46,897 nucleotides of DNA, taken from positions 1 through 46,897 of the forward strand of contig CAMWNF010000007.1 of NCBI GenBank assembly GCA_947175535.1. The letters are read 5' to 3'. Shown here in pieces: positions 25,431 to 33,308 of this stretch. The notes beneath the pieces are model-generated. The model worked only from the letters and a program-made list of their open reading frames with translations, did no database searches and was not told where the DNA came from. The DNA is from an uncultured Bacteroidales bacterium (GTDB taxonomy: Bacteria; Bacteroidota; Bacteroidia; Bacteroidales; Muribaculaceae). Numbering within the stretch: position 1 is the first letter of the stretch; each line of letters begins with the position of its first letter. A program made the translations under genes and the position numbers.

Positions 25431-25782
25431 AATGGAGCTGATAGGGAGGGCGTTCCTGGATTCCCAGTCCGAGATGAAGTGTGTCGACTAATCTTTGCAT
25501 TGACGATTCACGTGTCGATGACATAAATGCCGAGCGTTCGCTTTGTAGTTCGGTTTTTACAATCGCGAGTTCTGAATTAAGTGCTGTTATGGTTTCCATG
25601 CCTGTAACGCAATCATAGCGGTTTGAGATGTAAACCATGACCATACACACGATGAATGTGGTCTGGAAAAAATATTTTTTGAAAAAACGGCTTGACACGA
25701 CACGACCGTGGGCGACACGGCTCGACGCACTGGAGATGTGATGCGTTGCGTCTGACAGCTTTATTTTGGGTATTAGTTTCAT
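25411..25782 (-). CDS. ftsL: FtsL-like cell division protein
   Basis: 123 residues. A basic cytoplasmic N-terminus (to about 37) precedes one membrane helix (about 38-55, FFQTTFIVCMVMVYIS) and a periplasmic helical region (EITALNSELAIVKTELQSE type heptads). Position and topology identify the Bacteroidetes FtsL-like protein, which joins FtsB and FtsQ. It is larger than E. coli FtsL mainly because of the N-terminus. Its end overlaps the following PBP start by 20 bp, so the two are translationally coupled. Sequence identity to classical FtsL is low; the call rests on order and topology. Confidence 0.85.
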   Translation of the reverse strand: MKLIPKIKLSDATHHISSASSRVAHGRVVSSRFFKKYFFQTTFIVCMVMVYISNRYDCVTGMETITALNSELAIVKTELQSERSAFMSSTRESSMQRLVDTLHLGLGIQERPPYQLHYDDENR

Positions 25783-25805
25783 TTGGGGAATTGTGGATAG
25801 GCTTT

Positions 25806-26714
25806 TTAGATTTTTTCTGCTACTCTCAGTTTGGCACTTCTGCTCCTTGGATTACGAGCAATCTCTTCTTCGTCGGGAACAATAGGCTTTGAATAAACCG
25901 TACGGAGTGGGGTCTCGACCCTGCCGAAAAAGTCTTTTTCGGCTTTCCCTGAAAAATTTCCTGTCTTCATGAAGTTCTTAACCAGCCTGTCTTCAAGTGA
26001 ATGATAGGTCAGAATTGCAAGACGACCACCCGGACGAAGCACGGCGACCGCCTGCTTAAGAAATGATTTAAGGGCATCGAGTTCGCCGTTTACCTCTATG
26101 CGCAAAGCCTGAAAGATACATGCCATATCTTTTTTTTCTTTTTGCTGGCTTATCAATGGACGGCATACTTCAAGAAGTCGCTCTACGGTGTCTACCGGTT
26201 CGCTACGACGGGCAGCGACAATGGCTGCTGCAAGCTTGCGGGCTTGTCTCAGTTCCCCGTAAAGATAAAAAATATCGGCAAGCTGTTCCTCGGTGTAGTC
26301 GCTAAGGATTGAAGCTGCGTCGACTCGGGCATGTCGGTTCATCCTCATGTCAAGTCTGCCTCCCGTTCTGAAGGAAAAACCGCGCGAACTGTCGTCGAAA
26401 TGATGAAATGAAACACCGAGGTCGGCAAGTATGCCGTCGACTTCGGAGACCTCGTAATACCTGAGAAAGTTTGAGAGGAAACGGAAATTTCCATAGACCA
26501 TTGTGAATCTCGGGTCAATGAACGCACGGCTTACCGCATCTTCATCCTGGTCGAAGGAGTAAAGATGTCCCTTGTCGTTAAGACAATCAACAATGGCTTT
26601 TGAGTGTCCTCCACCGCCGAAAGTAGCGTCAATATATACTCCTGATGGTTTAATATCAAGAGCTTCAATTGATTGCGACAAGAGTGCCGGTATGTGATAC
26701 GTTTCTTGGTTCAT
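25806..26714 (-). CDS. rsmH: 16S rRNA (cytosine(1402)-N4)-methyltransferase RsmH
   Basis: 302 residues, SAM-dependent methyltransferase (MraW). N-terminal YIDATFGGGGHSKAIV is the SAM-binding loop. DGILADLGVSFHHFDDSSRGFSF is the DLGVSS-type catalytic region, RVDAA the helical insertion, and ILTYHSLEDRLVKNFM the conserved C-terminal block. It methylates N4 of C1402 in 16S rRNA, which tunes decoding at the P site. It is the first gene of the dcw cluster here. mraZ, usually directly before it, is absent. Confidence 0.97.
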   Translation of the reverse strand: MNQETYHIPALLSQSIEALDIKPSGVYIDATFGGGGHSKAIVDCLNDKGHLYSFDQDEDAVSRAFIDPRFTMVYGNFRFLSNFLRYYEVSEVDGILADLGVSFHHFDDSSRGFSFRTGGRLDMRMNRHARVDAASILSDYTEEQLADIFYLYGELRQARKLAAAIVAARRSEPVDTVERLLEVCRPLISQQKEKKDMACIFQALRIEVNGELDALKSFLKQAVAVLRPGGRLAILTYHSLEDRLVKNFMKTGNFSGKAEKDFFGRVETPLRTVYSKPIVPDEEEIARNPRSRSAKLRVAEKI

Positions 26715-26782
26715 TTTGAAGAGTCAAAGTCTGCAGGTCTGTTTTTGTGCATGTAAAATTACTCAAAAAAGACGATAATTCA

Positions 26783-26790
26783 CAAATATA
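26783..26790 (-). promoter_or_regulatory. -7 element (TATATTTG) likely driving the dcw cluster
   Basis: Minus-strand TATATTTG is an exact TAnnTTTG match, 68 bp before the rsmH start codon. The region where a -33 TTTG should lie has only a GTTTTT-like stretch, so the promoter may be weak or helped by another factor. Confidence 0.45.
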
Positions 26791-26868
26791 AATTGTTGAA
26801 ATCTCTAAAAACGAGATAAAAAGTTATCAACATCGCCGTAAACATCTGTATGTAAGTGCTGAATAAAG

Positions 26869-26906
26869 CAATCGTCATTGTTTGCATTTGCAAACAATGA
26901 CGATTG
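26869..26906 (-). terminator. Long palindromic terminator-like hairpin
   Basis: Perfect 18-bp arms (caatcgtcattgtttgca and its reverse complement) separated by two bases. It lies 22 bp after the GNAT-like gene's stop and upstream of rsmH. On the minus strand it is followed by CTTTATTC. The function is probably transcription termination between two leftward units. Confidence 0.65.
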
Positions 26907-26928
26907 TGATATGATATATAACATTGAA

Positions 26929-28059
26929 TTATAGAGTTTTACGCCATGCGCGTCTTTTGCGATGCTGACGACGTTCGAAATATTCCCATTGTTTCTGGAC
27001 ATTTTCATTTCCTTCAAGTTCAGGATTGCTTTCTGCCTCGCGATAGCCTTCTTTTATGAACGCAGGGATAAGGTCAGCGAAAATCAGCGCATTGACACCT
27101 TTACTTTGATATTCGGGTTTGACGGCAACTAAAAGAAGGTCTACGACGTCTGTCTTGCCTTTAAGGGCTCCAAGGAGGTGAATCCACCCGGTGGGGAATA
27201 ATTTTCCCCGGCTTTTCTGTAAGGCTTTTGATAGCGATGGCATCGATATCCCTACTGCGACTATCTCATCATGTTCATCAACGATGACTGAAACACATTC
27301 GAGCCGGATAATACCGAGATACTGGTCGACATAATATTCAATCTGGCGATTGGTTAGAGGCGAGAAGCCATAAAGGTTGGCGTATGCTTCGTTTATCAAT
27401 CTGAAAAGTTTCTGACCGTACTTCTCTTTTACCGTCTTTCTTGAAGTAAGTGGAATGGAACGGAGATTATATTTGTTTTTTACAATTTGGGCAATTCGGG
27501 CATACTTTTCGGGAACACAATCGGGGACTTTCATCCTGTATTCAACCCAGTCAACCTCTTTGGCGAAGCCCATGCGTTCCATGTGCGCCACATAATACGG
27601 ATAGTTGTAAATAGTTGCCATTGTCCCGACTTCTTCGAAGCCTTCGATAAGCATGCCTTCATGGTCCATATCGGAAAAACCGAGCGGACCTACAATCGTG
27701 TCCATGCCACGTTCGCGACCCCAGTCTTCGGCTGCTTTGAATAAGGCATCCACAACTTCGGTGTCGTCAATGAAATCCATAAAGCCGAAACGTAATATTT
27801 TGGTGTTGTCTTTTGAGTTGACGGCGTCGTTTATTATGGCAGTTATGCGACCTACAGGCTTTCCGTCGCGGAATGCCATAAAAGATTGTGCCCTGCAGAC
27901 ATCGAATGCGGGATTCTTTTTCGGAGAAAGAGTTTCGATTTCATCAATGACCAACGGCGGCACATGATATGGATTATCCTTGTAAAGATTGATTCCGAAT
28001 TTGACGTAACTCAACAGTTCGCTGTGCGTAGGTTTGAGTGGTTTTATAGTGACTGACAT
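26929..28059 (-). CDS. GNAT-like protein, Bacteroidetes conserved, unknown substrate
   Basis: 376 residues. The N-terminus (TIKPLKPTHSELLSYVKFG) and FMAFRDGKPVGRITAIIND look like a GNAT strand 1-4 region. C-terminal DVVDLLLVAVKPEYQSKGVNALIFADLIPAFIKEGY has the motif V.P.YQ.KGV..L, the acetyl-CoA-binding loop. It may be a two-lobed acetyltransferase. Final residues are strongly basic (RRQHRKRRAWRKTL). It lies 9 bp after the pseudokinase gene, so the two are likely to be made together. The substrate is unknown. Confidence 0.72.
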   Translation of the reverse strand: MSVTIKPLKPTHSELLSYVKFGINLYKDNPYHVPPLVIDEIETLSPKKNPAFDVCRAQSFMAFRDGKPVGRITAIINDAVNSKDNTKILRFGFMDFIDDTEVVDALFKAAEDWGRERGMDTIVGPLGFSDMDHEGMLIEGFEEVGTMATIYNYPYYVAHMERMGFAKEVDWVEYRMKVPDCVPEKYARIAQIVKNKYNLRSIPLTSRKTVKEKYGQKLFRLINEAYANLYGFSPLTNRQIEYYVDQYLGIIRLECVSVIVDEHDEIVAVGISMPSLSKALQKSRGKLFPTGWIHLLGALKGKTDVVDLLLVAVKPEYQSKGVNALIFADLIPAFIKEGYREAESNPELEGNENVQKQWEYFERRQHRKRRAWRKTL

Positions 28060-28068
28060 GGGTAAATG

Positions 28069-28860
28069 TTATTTGGTGTCGGCGTTTTCTATTTCGTTCA
28101 TGGTCGGTATTGCAGGTTTATAAGGAGAAGATAACCATGCGAGAAGTCCAATCATGATGATAAGAAATGCGATTATGGCGATGTAAAGGCGATTGCTGTG
28201 GCGGTTTTCCAGCGCAAGGCGGACATCGTGAATGGTGTGGTAGCGGCGACGGTTGTCTATGTCGGCGCACCGTTCTGCCACTTTCCTTAACATCGGTTCA
28301 TTGATGCCGCTCTTATCAAGGGTTTCTAACACTATGTTACCGAAATTACGGATGTCGTCGGTCGCCTGTTCGGGTGTAAGGGCGGGGCGTTGTTCGAATC
28401 CGACATCAATCAGCTTGAGATTTCCTATGTTTTCTGTGAAGATGATGCGCTCAGGCTTTATCGGAAGATGTGCTATATGATTTGACTGGATGTATTCCAG
28501 AGCGCTTAAAAATTGAGTTTTCAGTTTTTCGACATGTTGTTTTGTGACCTTATTCTCATTGATAAGCGAGCGGAGTGAGTCTCCGTAGACGTCGTCGGTT
28601 ATGATGCATCTTCCGATGCCCGGGACATCTTCAAAGTCATTTATCATGACGATGTTAGGGTGAGCGAGGTTGTATCGGGTGTCGAATTCCTTCTCAAACA
28701 TAGCCTCGAATTCAGGTTTACCCTTGAATTCATCTTTCAGAGTCTTGAGCATGACCCATTTGCCGAATTTCTTGGCGGTATAGACGTCATAGAACTCTTC
28801 ATCCCATTTTGGCAGATGTTCAATCTCTGTCCATCGTTCTTCTTTGTTGTTCATCGTCAT
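28069..28860 (-). CDS. Membrane-anchored protein kinase-like protein, likely pseudokinase
   Basis: 263 residues from ATG 28858-28860. A TTG 21 bp upstream would give 270 residues but overlaps the promoter -7 box, and a second ATG lies two codons in. It has a Hanks-kinase pattern: VMLKTLKDEFKG (VAIK-like lysine), a downstream glutamate in FEKEFDTRYNL, and HPNIV. But the catalytic loop is HLPIKPERIIF (HRD aspartate replaced by proline, asparagine by arginine), and the DFG site reads IDVGF. One membrane helix lies at about 223-241 (YIAIIAFLIIMIGLLAWL) with a short exported tail. The lost catalytic aspartate makes phosphotransfer unlikely, so it probably acts as a scaffold or regulator. It is followed by the GNAT-like gene. 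Confidence 0.78.
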   Translation of the reverse strand: MTMNNKEERWTEIEHLPKWDEEFYDVYTAKKFGKWVMLKTLKDEFKGKPEFEAMFEKEFDTRYNLAHPNIVMINDFEDVPGIGRCIITDDVYGDSLRSLINENKVTKQHVEKLKTQFLSALEYIQSNHIAHLPIKPERIIFTENIGNLKLIDVGFEQRPALTPEQATDDIRNFGNIVLETLDKSGINEPMLRKVAERCADIDNRRRYHTIHDVRLALENRHSNRLYIAIIAFLIIMIGLLAWLSSPYKPAIPTMNEIENADTK

Positions 28861-28878
28861 GTCGATAACTTGTTTTCG

Positions 28879-28886
28879 CAAAGGTA
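28879..28886 (-). promoter_or_regulatory. -7 element (TACCTTTG) before the pseudokinase gene
   Basis: Minus-strand TACCTTTG, TAnnTTTG pattern, 19 bp before the ATG at 28860. The transcript would begin about 12 bp before that ATG, so the upstream TTG at 28881 cannot be the start. No clear TTTG is found at -33. Confidence 0.42.
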
Positions 28887-28936
28887 ATAAAAAAATATAA
28901 ATGTGCGGAATTTACTGGTCTGACCACAAACGATTG

Positions 28937-30127
28937 TCAGTCGTAAGGATACGCGGCGAGGAAGACCTTTCGGCTATTCAGAGCCTCTCGCGATGCGTGA
29001 AGACTTTTTAGCGAAACGCGACCGACAATATAATTATACCCTTTTGAAGAATAACTTTCGTAAATTTCCTCGAAATGAAGAAGTCCGAGGTCAACCGGGT
29101 CACTGTATCTGACGTAAATCCTGAAAGAGATGTCGTCAGTGAATTCGGGGAGACTCTCAGAGTGTCTTAACTTTTTGTATTCGTATTTATAGTCGTAAAG
29201 GCATGCTGTGATGTCAGACAGTACCGCCGAAGAGGTCGGACGCGCTCCGGCTCCTCTGCCGAACATGAATTGCTTATCGTAGAACAGACCCTTGATGACA
29301 ACGCCATTGAATTCGTCTTCTACGGAATAGATGTATTTGTTTCGTGATATGAGTTGCGGAATAACGCACATTACAAGACGGTTATCTGCAAGTTTCTCGA
29401 CGTGGGCAACGAGTTTTATACGCCGATCTTTTTCACGGGCGAAACGGATGTCGTTGTCATTCATGTGGGTTATGCCGTAAGTGAAAATTTTATCAGGACT
29501 GACATAAACTCCAAATGCATGTACTCCAATTATGATAAGTTTGAAAAGCGAATCCCAGCCGTCCAAATCAAGGGTCGGGTTGCTTTCAAGAAATCCTTCG
29601 CGGCGAGCTAACTCCAATGCTTCGGTGTGCGGCATGTTGTCGTTAAAGATTTTCGAAAGGATGAAATTTGACGAGCCGTTGAGGATGCCTTTGACCGAAA
29701 TCAGCAGGTCGTTGTCATAATATTCCTCAAGATTGCGTATTACTGGTATTGAGCCGCATGCCGATGCGTCATATAACAGCGTGCTACCATATTGTCGCTG
29801 CAATTCTATGAGTTCCGGAAGGCGGTGGGCGAGCATTTTTTTATTTCCGGTGACTACGGGAAGTTTTTTCATTATAGCTCTCGACACTATGTTGAAAGAG
29901 GCTTCTGCGTCGTCAATCAATTCTACAATAAAATTGATTTCGGGGTCGTCGAAAATCTCGTCAATACAATCTGTGAAATCGGCATCAACCCCTCTGTCTT
30001 TCGATTTATCGCGAACGCATATGCGTCTTATGTTGACATTGGGCATCGGAACATCTCGTAAAAGTTCAAACAGACCGCGACCTACTGTTCCGAAGCCGAA
30101 AAGTCCTATGTTAAGATTTTTGCTCAT
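28937..30127 (-). CDS. hom: Homoserine dehydrogenase
   Basis: 396 residues. N-terminal NAD(P) loop GLFGFGTVGRGL; a mid-section with GILNGSSNFILSKI (substrate and catalytic signature), and the catalytic lysine in LDLDGWDSLFKLIII. It reduces L-aspartate semialdehyde to homoserine in the Thr/Met branch. The C-terminal 65 residues resemble a shortened ACT domain (RIYVRYSDPVDLGLLHF), so threonine feedback may be weaker or different. It overlaps the metX stop by 1 bp, giving a tightly coupled pair. No aspartokinase domain is fused. Confidence 0.95.
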   Translation of the reverse strand: MSKNLNIGLFGFGTVGRGLFELLRDVPMPNVNIRRICVRDKSKDRGVDADFTDCIDEIFDDPEINFIVELIDDAEASFNIVSRAIMKKLPVVTGNKKMLAHRLPELIELQRQYGSTLLYDASACGSIPVIRNLEEYYDNDLLISVKGILNGSSNFILSKIFNDNMPHTEALELARREGFLESNPTLDLDGWDSLFKLIIIGVHAFGVYVSPDKIFTYGITHMNDNDIRFAREKDRRIKLVAHVEKLADNRLVMCVIPQLISRNKYIYSVEDEFNGVVIKGLFYDKQFMFGRGAGARPTSSAVLSDITACLYDYKYEYKKLRHSESLPEFTDDISFRIYVRYSDPVDLGLLHFEEIYESYSSKGYNYIVGRVSLKSLHASREALNSRKVFLAAYPYD

Positions 30128-31152
30128 TAGTCTATTGTGCTGTGCGAATAAAAGTCGCTGATTATTTTATCAAGTTTTTCGTATTCAATTAAAAAACCGT
30201 CATGCGCGTATTCTGAATCGATTTCTTTGTATTCCGCATTCGGAATCATTTCAGTCATTTCTTTATGATATGACGGTGGAAATAAAATGTCGGAACTTAT
30301 AGCGACGACCATGCATTTTGCTCTAATGCGGCGAAGAGCTTCCTCATAAGAGCTACGTCCGCGTCCCACATCATGCGAATCGGTCGACCGACACATCTTT
30401 GTGTAGCTATACGCGTCGAAACGATTGCAGAGTTTCTCGCCCTGATGTTCTTGATATCCGTGTACTCTACGATTAAAAATGGCGTGTGGCTCTTTGTCCT
30501 CCTGAGTCTTGTCGTAGGCCGCCTGACCGCGATAACTGAGAAGTCCGATTGCCCTTGCGGCTGCAAGTCCTTTTGCTCCAGCTGATGTGCTTCTGGTGCC
30601 GTATGTCTGGTCGGCTTCAATCGCCATATACATTGCTTTGTTGATTGCCGCCAACCAAGGTCTGCAGCGGTAATCGGTGGCAATCAGTATGGCTCTCCCG
30701 GCAATCTCAGGTTCGCTTACCAGCCATTCTATAGCCTGGAAACCGCCCAATGAGGAGCCTACTATGGTGTTGATTTTGTCGATGCCAAGGTGTTTTGCCA
30801 ATAAACGATGGCAGTTGACCATATCTCTGACTGTTACATCGGGAAAGTCTCCTAAATACTGTGTTCCGTTTTGGGGATTTATGCTTGTCGGACCTGTAGT
30901 GCCGTAGCAAGAACCGAGAACGTTGGCGCAGACGACAAACCATTTATCGGGGTCGAGAAAACGCCCCTTCTCAACAGTGTGTGGCCACCAGTCGGCAACA
31001 TTGGAGTCTGCTGTAAGGGCGTGCATGACCCACACGACATTGCTCCGGTCAGCATTCATTTTGCCGAAAGTGTGGTAGGCAATTGTCAATTCCGGCAGCG
31101 TGGTTCCGGTCTCAAGTTTCAGTGGGTGGTTATGATGGTAATATTTTCTCAT
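30127..31152 (-). CDS. metX: Homoserine O-acetyltransferase (MetX-type alpha/beta hydrolase)
   Basis: 341 residues. Nucleophile serine in the elbow GSSLGGFQ, the aspartate in ISSDILFPP and the histidine in YAHDGFL form the catalytic triad of an alpha/beta-hydrolase acyltransferase. NVVWVMHALT and GPTSINPQNG are typical MetX segments. It acetylates homoserine for methionine synthesis; succinyl-CoA use cannot be excluded from sequence. It overlaps the thioredoxin-like lipoprotein gene by 4 bp upstream and hom by 1 bp downstream. Confidence 0.94.
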   Translation of the reverse strand: MRKYYHHNHPLKLETGTTLPELTIAYHTFGKMNADRSNVVWVMHALTADSNVADWWPHTVEKGRFLDPDKWFVVCANVLGSCYGTTGPTSINPQNGTQYLGDFPDVTVRDMVNCHRLLAKHLGIDKINTIVGSSLGGFQAIEWLVSEPEIAGRAILIATDYRCRPWLAAINKAMYMAIEADQTYGTRSTSAGAKGLAAARAIGLLSYRGQAAYDKTQEDKEPHAIFNRRVHGYQEHQGEKLCNRFDAYSYTKMCRSTDSHDVGRGRSSYEEALRRIRAKCMVVAISSDILFPPSYHKEMTEMIPNAEYKEIDSEYAHDGFLIEYEKLDKIISDFYSHSTID

Positions 31153-31667
31153 AGCTGTTCACCTGTAAGAAGTTTGTAAAGAGGTTCTTCTGCCGGTATG
31201 TTTTCGGGTCTAAAAACATGTGTTATAATACCATCTGCCGTAAGGTAGAGCCTCGGGATGCCGTTGGACGCAAATAGTTCGAAAATATGTCTGTCCGGCT
31301 GGGGGGAGTAGGGGATTGAGAGGTGGTTTGCAGACCAAAACTTTGAAATTGATGCGTTGTTCTCGTTTCTGGCTATTGCAATCCACATAACATTATCTTT
31401 TGTGCGCTCGTACACACGCTGCAACTTTGGAAGTTCTTGTTGACAATCTCTGCAATCAGTATTGAAGAATGCAATTATGCCTCTATATCCGGAAAAATCT
31501 GAAGATGATACAATCTTTCCGTCGCTCATTTCAACGGTGAATTCAGGTAGTTTGTCTCCTTCTGTAAGACCTGTATTGTTATCAGCCTCTTCATCCGTGA
31601 TGCATGACGCAATGCAGATGGAGAAAAAAAGACAAATGATAGTCAAAACGGACGATAGTCGATTCAT
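31149..31667 (-). CDS. Thioredoxin-like lipoprotein (TlpA-type)
   Basis: 172 residues. Lipoprotein signal peptide MNRLSSVLTIICLFFSICIASC (lipobox cysteine 22), followed by a TlpA/AhpC-TSA-like fold: LTEGDKLPEFTVEMSDG, GIIAFFNTDCRDCQQELPKL with active-site CRDC, and GIPRLYLTADG (cis-proline). It would be anchored on the periplasmic side and reduce or oxidise disulfides there; the CxxC with Arg-Asp is unusual. The gene overlaps metX by 4 bp. Why a redox lipoprotein leads a homoserine operon is unexplained. Confidence 0.88.
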   Translation of the reverse strand: MNRLSSVLTIICLFFSICIASCITDEEADNNTGLTEGDKLPEFTVEMSDGKIVSSSDFSGYRGIIAFFNTDCRDCQQELPKLQRVYERTKDNVMWIAIARNENNASISKFWSANHLSIPYSPQPDRHIFELFASNGIPRLYLTADGIITHVFRPENIPAEEPLYKLLTGEQL

Positions 31668-31815
31668 TTCAGCCCAACTTTACTTGTTTGAGAGTGTTGC
31701 GTTGGTAGGGGTAAATGTATGAACGTAATTAAAGTTATATAGTGTAAGAGCTTTCTTCATAAATCCGGAATTTATAGATTAACTTACGATTAAGTTATTG
31801 TATCTTTTGTAACTG

Positions 31816-31823
31816 CAAATATA
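31816..31823 (-). promoter_or_regulatory. -7 element (TATATTTG) for the lipoprotein-metX-hom operon
   Basis: Minus-strand TATATTTG, exact consensus, 149 bp before the lipoprotein start, which would give a leader of about 140 nt. There is no clear -33 TTTG. No SAM riboswitch or attenuator was recognised in the leader. Confidence 0.4.
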
Positions 31824-31866
31824 GGCTTTTTTTTGCTCTTTTGGCGTTTTTCTCGGAATTATGCCG

Positions 31867-31874
31867 TAATTTTG
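31867..31874 (+). promoter_or_regulatory. -7 element (TAATTTTG) for hflX
   Basis: Plus-strand TAATTTTG matches TAnnTTTG. A TTTG at 31840-31843 lies 23 bp upstream, slightly too far for the usual 19-21 bp. The hflX start follows 40 bp later. Confidence 0.4.
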
Positions 31875-31913
31875 TTTGCTCCTCTGTTATATAATATATA
31901 GTAAGACTTATTT

Positions 31914-33134
31914 ATGAAAGATCATATAATTTCAGAAACACAAAACGAACGTGCGGTTCTTGTCGGTCTTGTGACACCTCGCCAGACAGAGCTTAAAGCT
32001 AATGAATACCTTGCTGAACTTGCTTTTCTTGCTGACACTGCGGGTGCTGAGACGGTTAGGACATTTCTTCAGAAACTTGAATATCCCAATCCGCGCACAT
32101 TTGTCGGAAAAGGCAAGCTCGATGAGATAAAGACTTTTATTGAGGAAAATGACATTGCGATGGTTATTTTTGATGATGACCTCACAGTGAAGCAGGTTGC
32201 GAATATCGAGCGTGAACTGGGCGTTAAAATTCTTGACAGGACAAGTCTCATTCTTGATATATTTGCAAAACGCGCTCAGACGGCTAACGCAAAGACTCAG
32301 GTCGAACTCGCCCAATATCAGTATCTTTTACCTCGATTGACGAGAATGTGGACTCACTTGGAAAGACAGCGCGGCGGTATTGGTATGCGTGGTCCTGGAG
32401 AGACTCAGATAGAGACTGACCGTCGTATAATTCTTGATAAGATATCAAGGCTGAAAGCCGAACTCGTTGCTATTGACAAACAAAAATCGATGCAACGTAA
32501 GAATCGAGGAAAGCTGACCAGGGTGGCTCTTGTCGGCTATACGAATGTAGGTAAGTCGACTCTGATGAATCTCCTTAGCAAAAGCGAAGTATTTGCTGAG
32601 AATAAACTATTTGCCACGCTTGACACGACAGTGCGCAAGGTGATTATAGATAATCTGCCGTTCCTGCTCACCGATACTGTCGGATTCATACGCAAATTGC
32701 CGACACACCTTGTCGACTCCTTCAAGTCGACTCTCGATGAAGTTCGTGATGCCGATTTACTTGTTCATGTCGTCGATATTTCTCATCCTAATTTTGAGGA
32801 ACAGATTGAAGTTGTTGATAAGACTCTTCGTGAGGTCTGTGACGGAGCTGATAAGCCAATGATACTGGTGTTTAATAAAATAGACGCATTTACATATAAG
32901 CCTAAAGATGAAGATGACCTAACACCGCGTACGCGTGAAAATATTTCGCTCGATGAGTTGAAGGCGACTTGGATGGCAAAGATGAATGATAATTGTGTCT
33001 TTATTTCGGCTAAAAAAGGAATCAATATCGACGAATTAAAAAAGAAAATCTATGAAAAAGCACGCGAAATACATATCGCGCGCTTCCCTTACAATGATTT
33101 TCTGTTTCAGAAATACGATGAAGAGGAACAATAG
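31914..33134 (+). CDS. hflX: Ribosome-associated GTPase HflX
   Basis: 406 residues. N-terminal HflX domain (LVGLVTPRQTELKANEYL, NPRTFVGKGKLDEIK), a central glycine-rich linker GGIGMRGPGETQIETDRR, and the GTPase: G1 ALVGYTNVGKST near 207-214, G3 DTVGFIRKLP, G4 VFNKIDAF. It splits stalled ribosomes or helps their recovery, and binds the 50S subunit. The C-terminus has the small HflX tail (HIARFPYNDFLFQKYDEEE). It is a single-gene unit; the next gene has its own promoter. No motif residue is missing. Confidence 0.97.
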   Translation: MKDHIISETQNERAVLVGLVTPRQTELKANEYLAELAFLADTAGAETVRTFLQKLEYPNPRTFVGKGKLDEIKTFIEENDIAMVIFDDDLTVKQVANIERELGVKILDRTSLILDIFAKRAQTANAKTQVELAQYQYLLPRLTRMWTHLERQRGGIGMRGPGETQIETDRRIILDKISRLKAELVAIDKQKSMQRKNRGKLTRVALVGYTNVGKSTLMNLLSKSEVFAENKLFATLDTTVRKVIIDNLPFLLTDTVGFIRKLPTHLVDSFKSTLDEVRDADLLVHVVDISHPNFEEQIEVVDKTLREVCDGADKPMILVFNKIDAFTYKPKDEDDLTPRTRENISLDELKATWMAKMNDNCVFISAKKGINIDELKKKIYEKAREIHIARFPYNDFLFQKYDEEEQ

Positions 33135-33195
33135 CCTCTAATTTCTAAAAAAATTACTAACCGAGGGGTGAAAAATTAAAAAATTTCAAAAGGTG

Positions 33196-33227
33196 TTTGG
33201 CTGTTATAAAATTTATGGCTATATTTG
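33196..33227 (+). promoter_or_regulatory. Promoter of the FAD-oxidoreductase/DUF4434 operon
   Basis: TTTG at 33196-33199, a 20-bp spacer, then TATATTTG at 33220-33227. It is a near-ideal Bacteroidetes promoter 82 bp before the start of the signal-peptide-bearing oxidoreductase gene. It supports the start at 33309. Confidence 0.65.
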
Positions 33228-33308
33228 TGAGGTTATTAAGACACGATAGTGTCGGCATTTATAATCCTTGCAAATAAAGAGTTCAAATATTGTAACAACT
33301 TACACTCC

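Noticed and set aside
26715-26928. A degenerate mraZ before rsmH
   Set aside because: No MraZ-like residues in any frame; the gap holds only AT-rich sequence, a -7 box and the palindrome.
26805-27017. 70-aa ORF between the GNAT-like gene and rsmH
   Set aside because: It overlaps the GNAT-like gene and the long palindrome and has no protein-like features.
31668-31913. Possible SAM riboswitch before the metX operon
   Set aside because: No conserved SAM riboswitch core or pairing was recognised, and the first gene in the operon is the lipoprotein.
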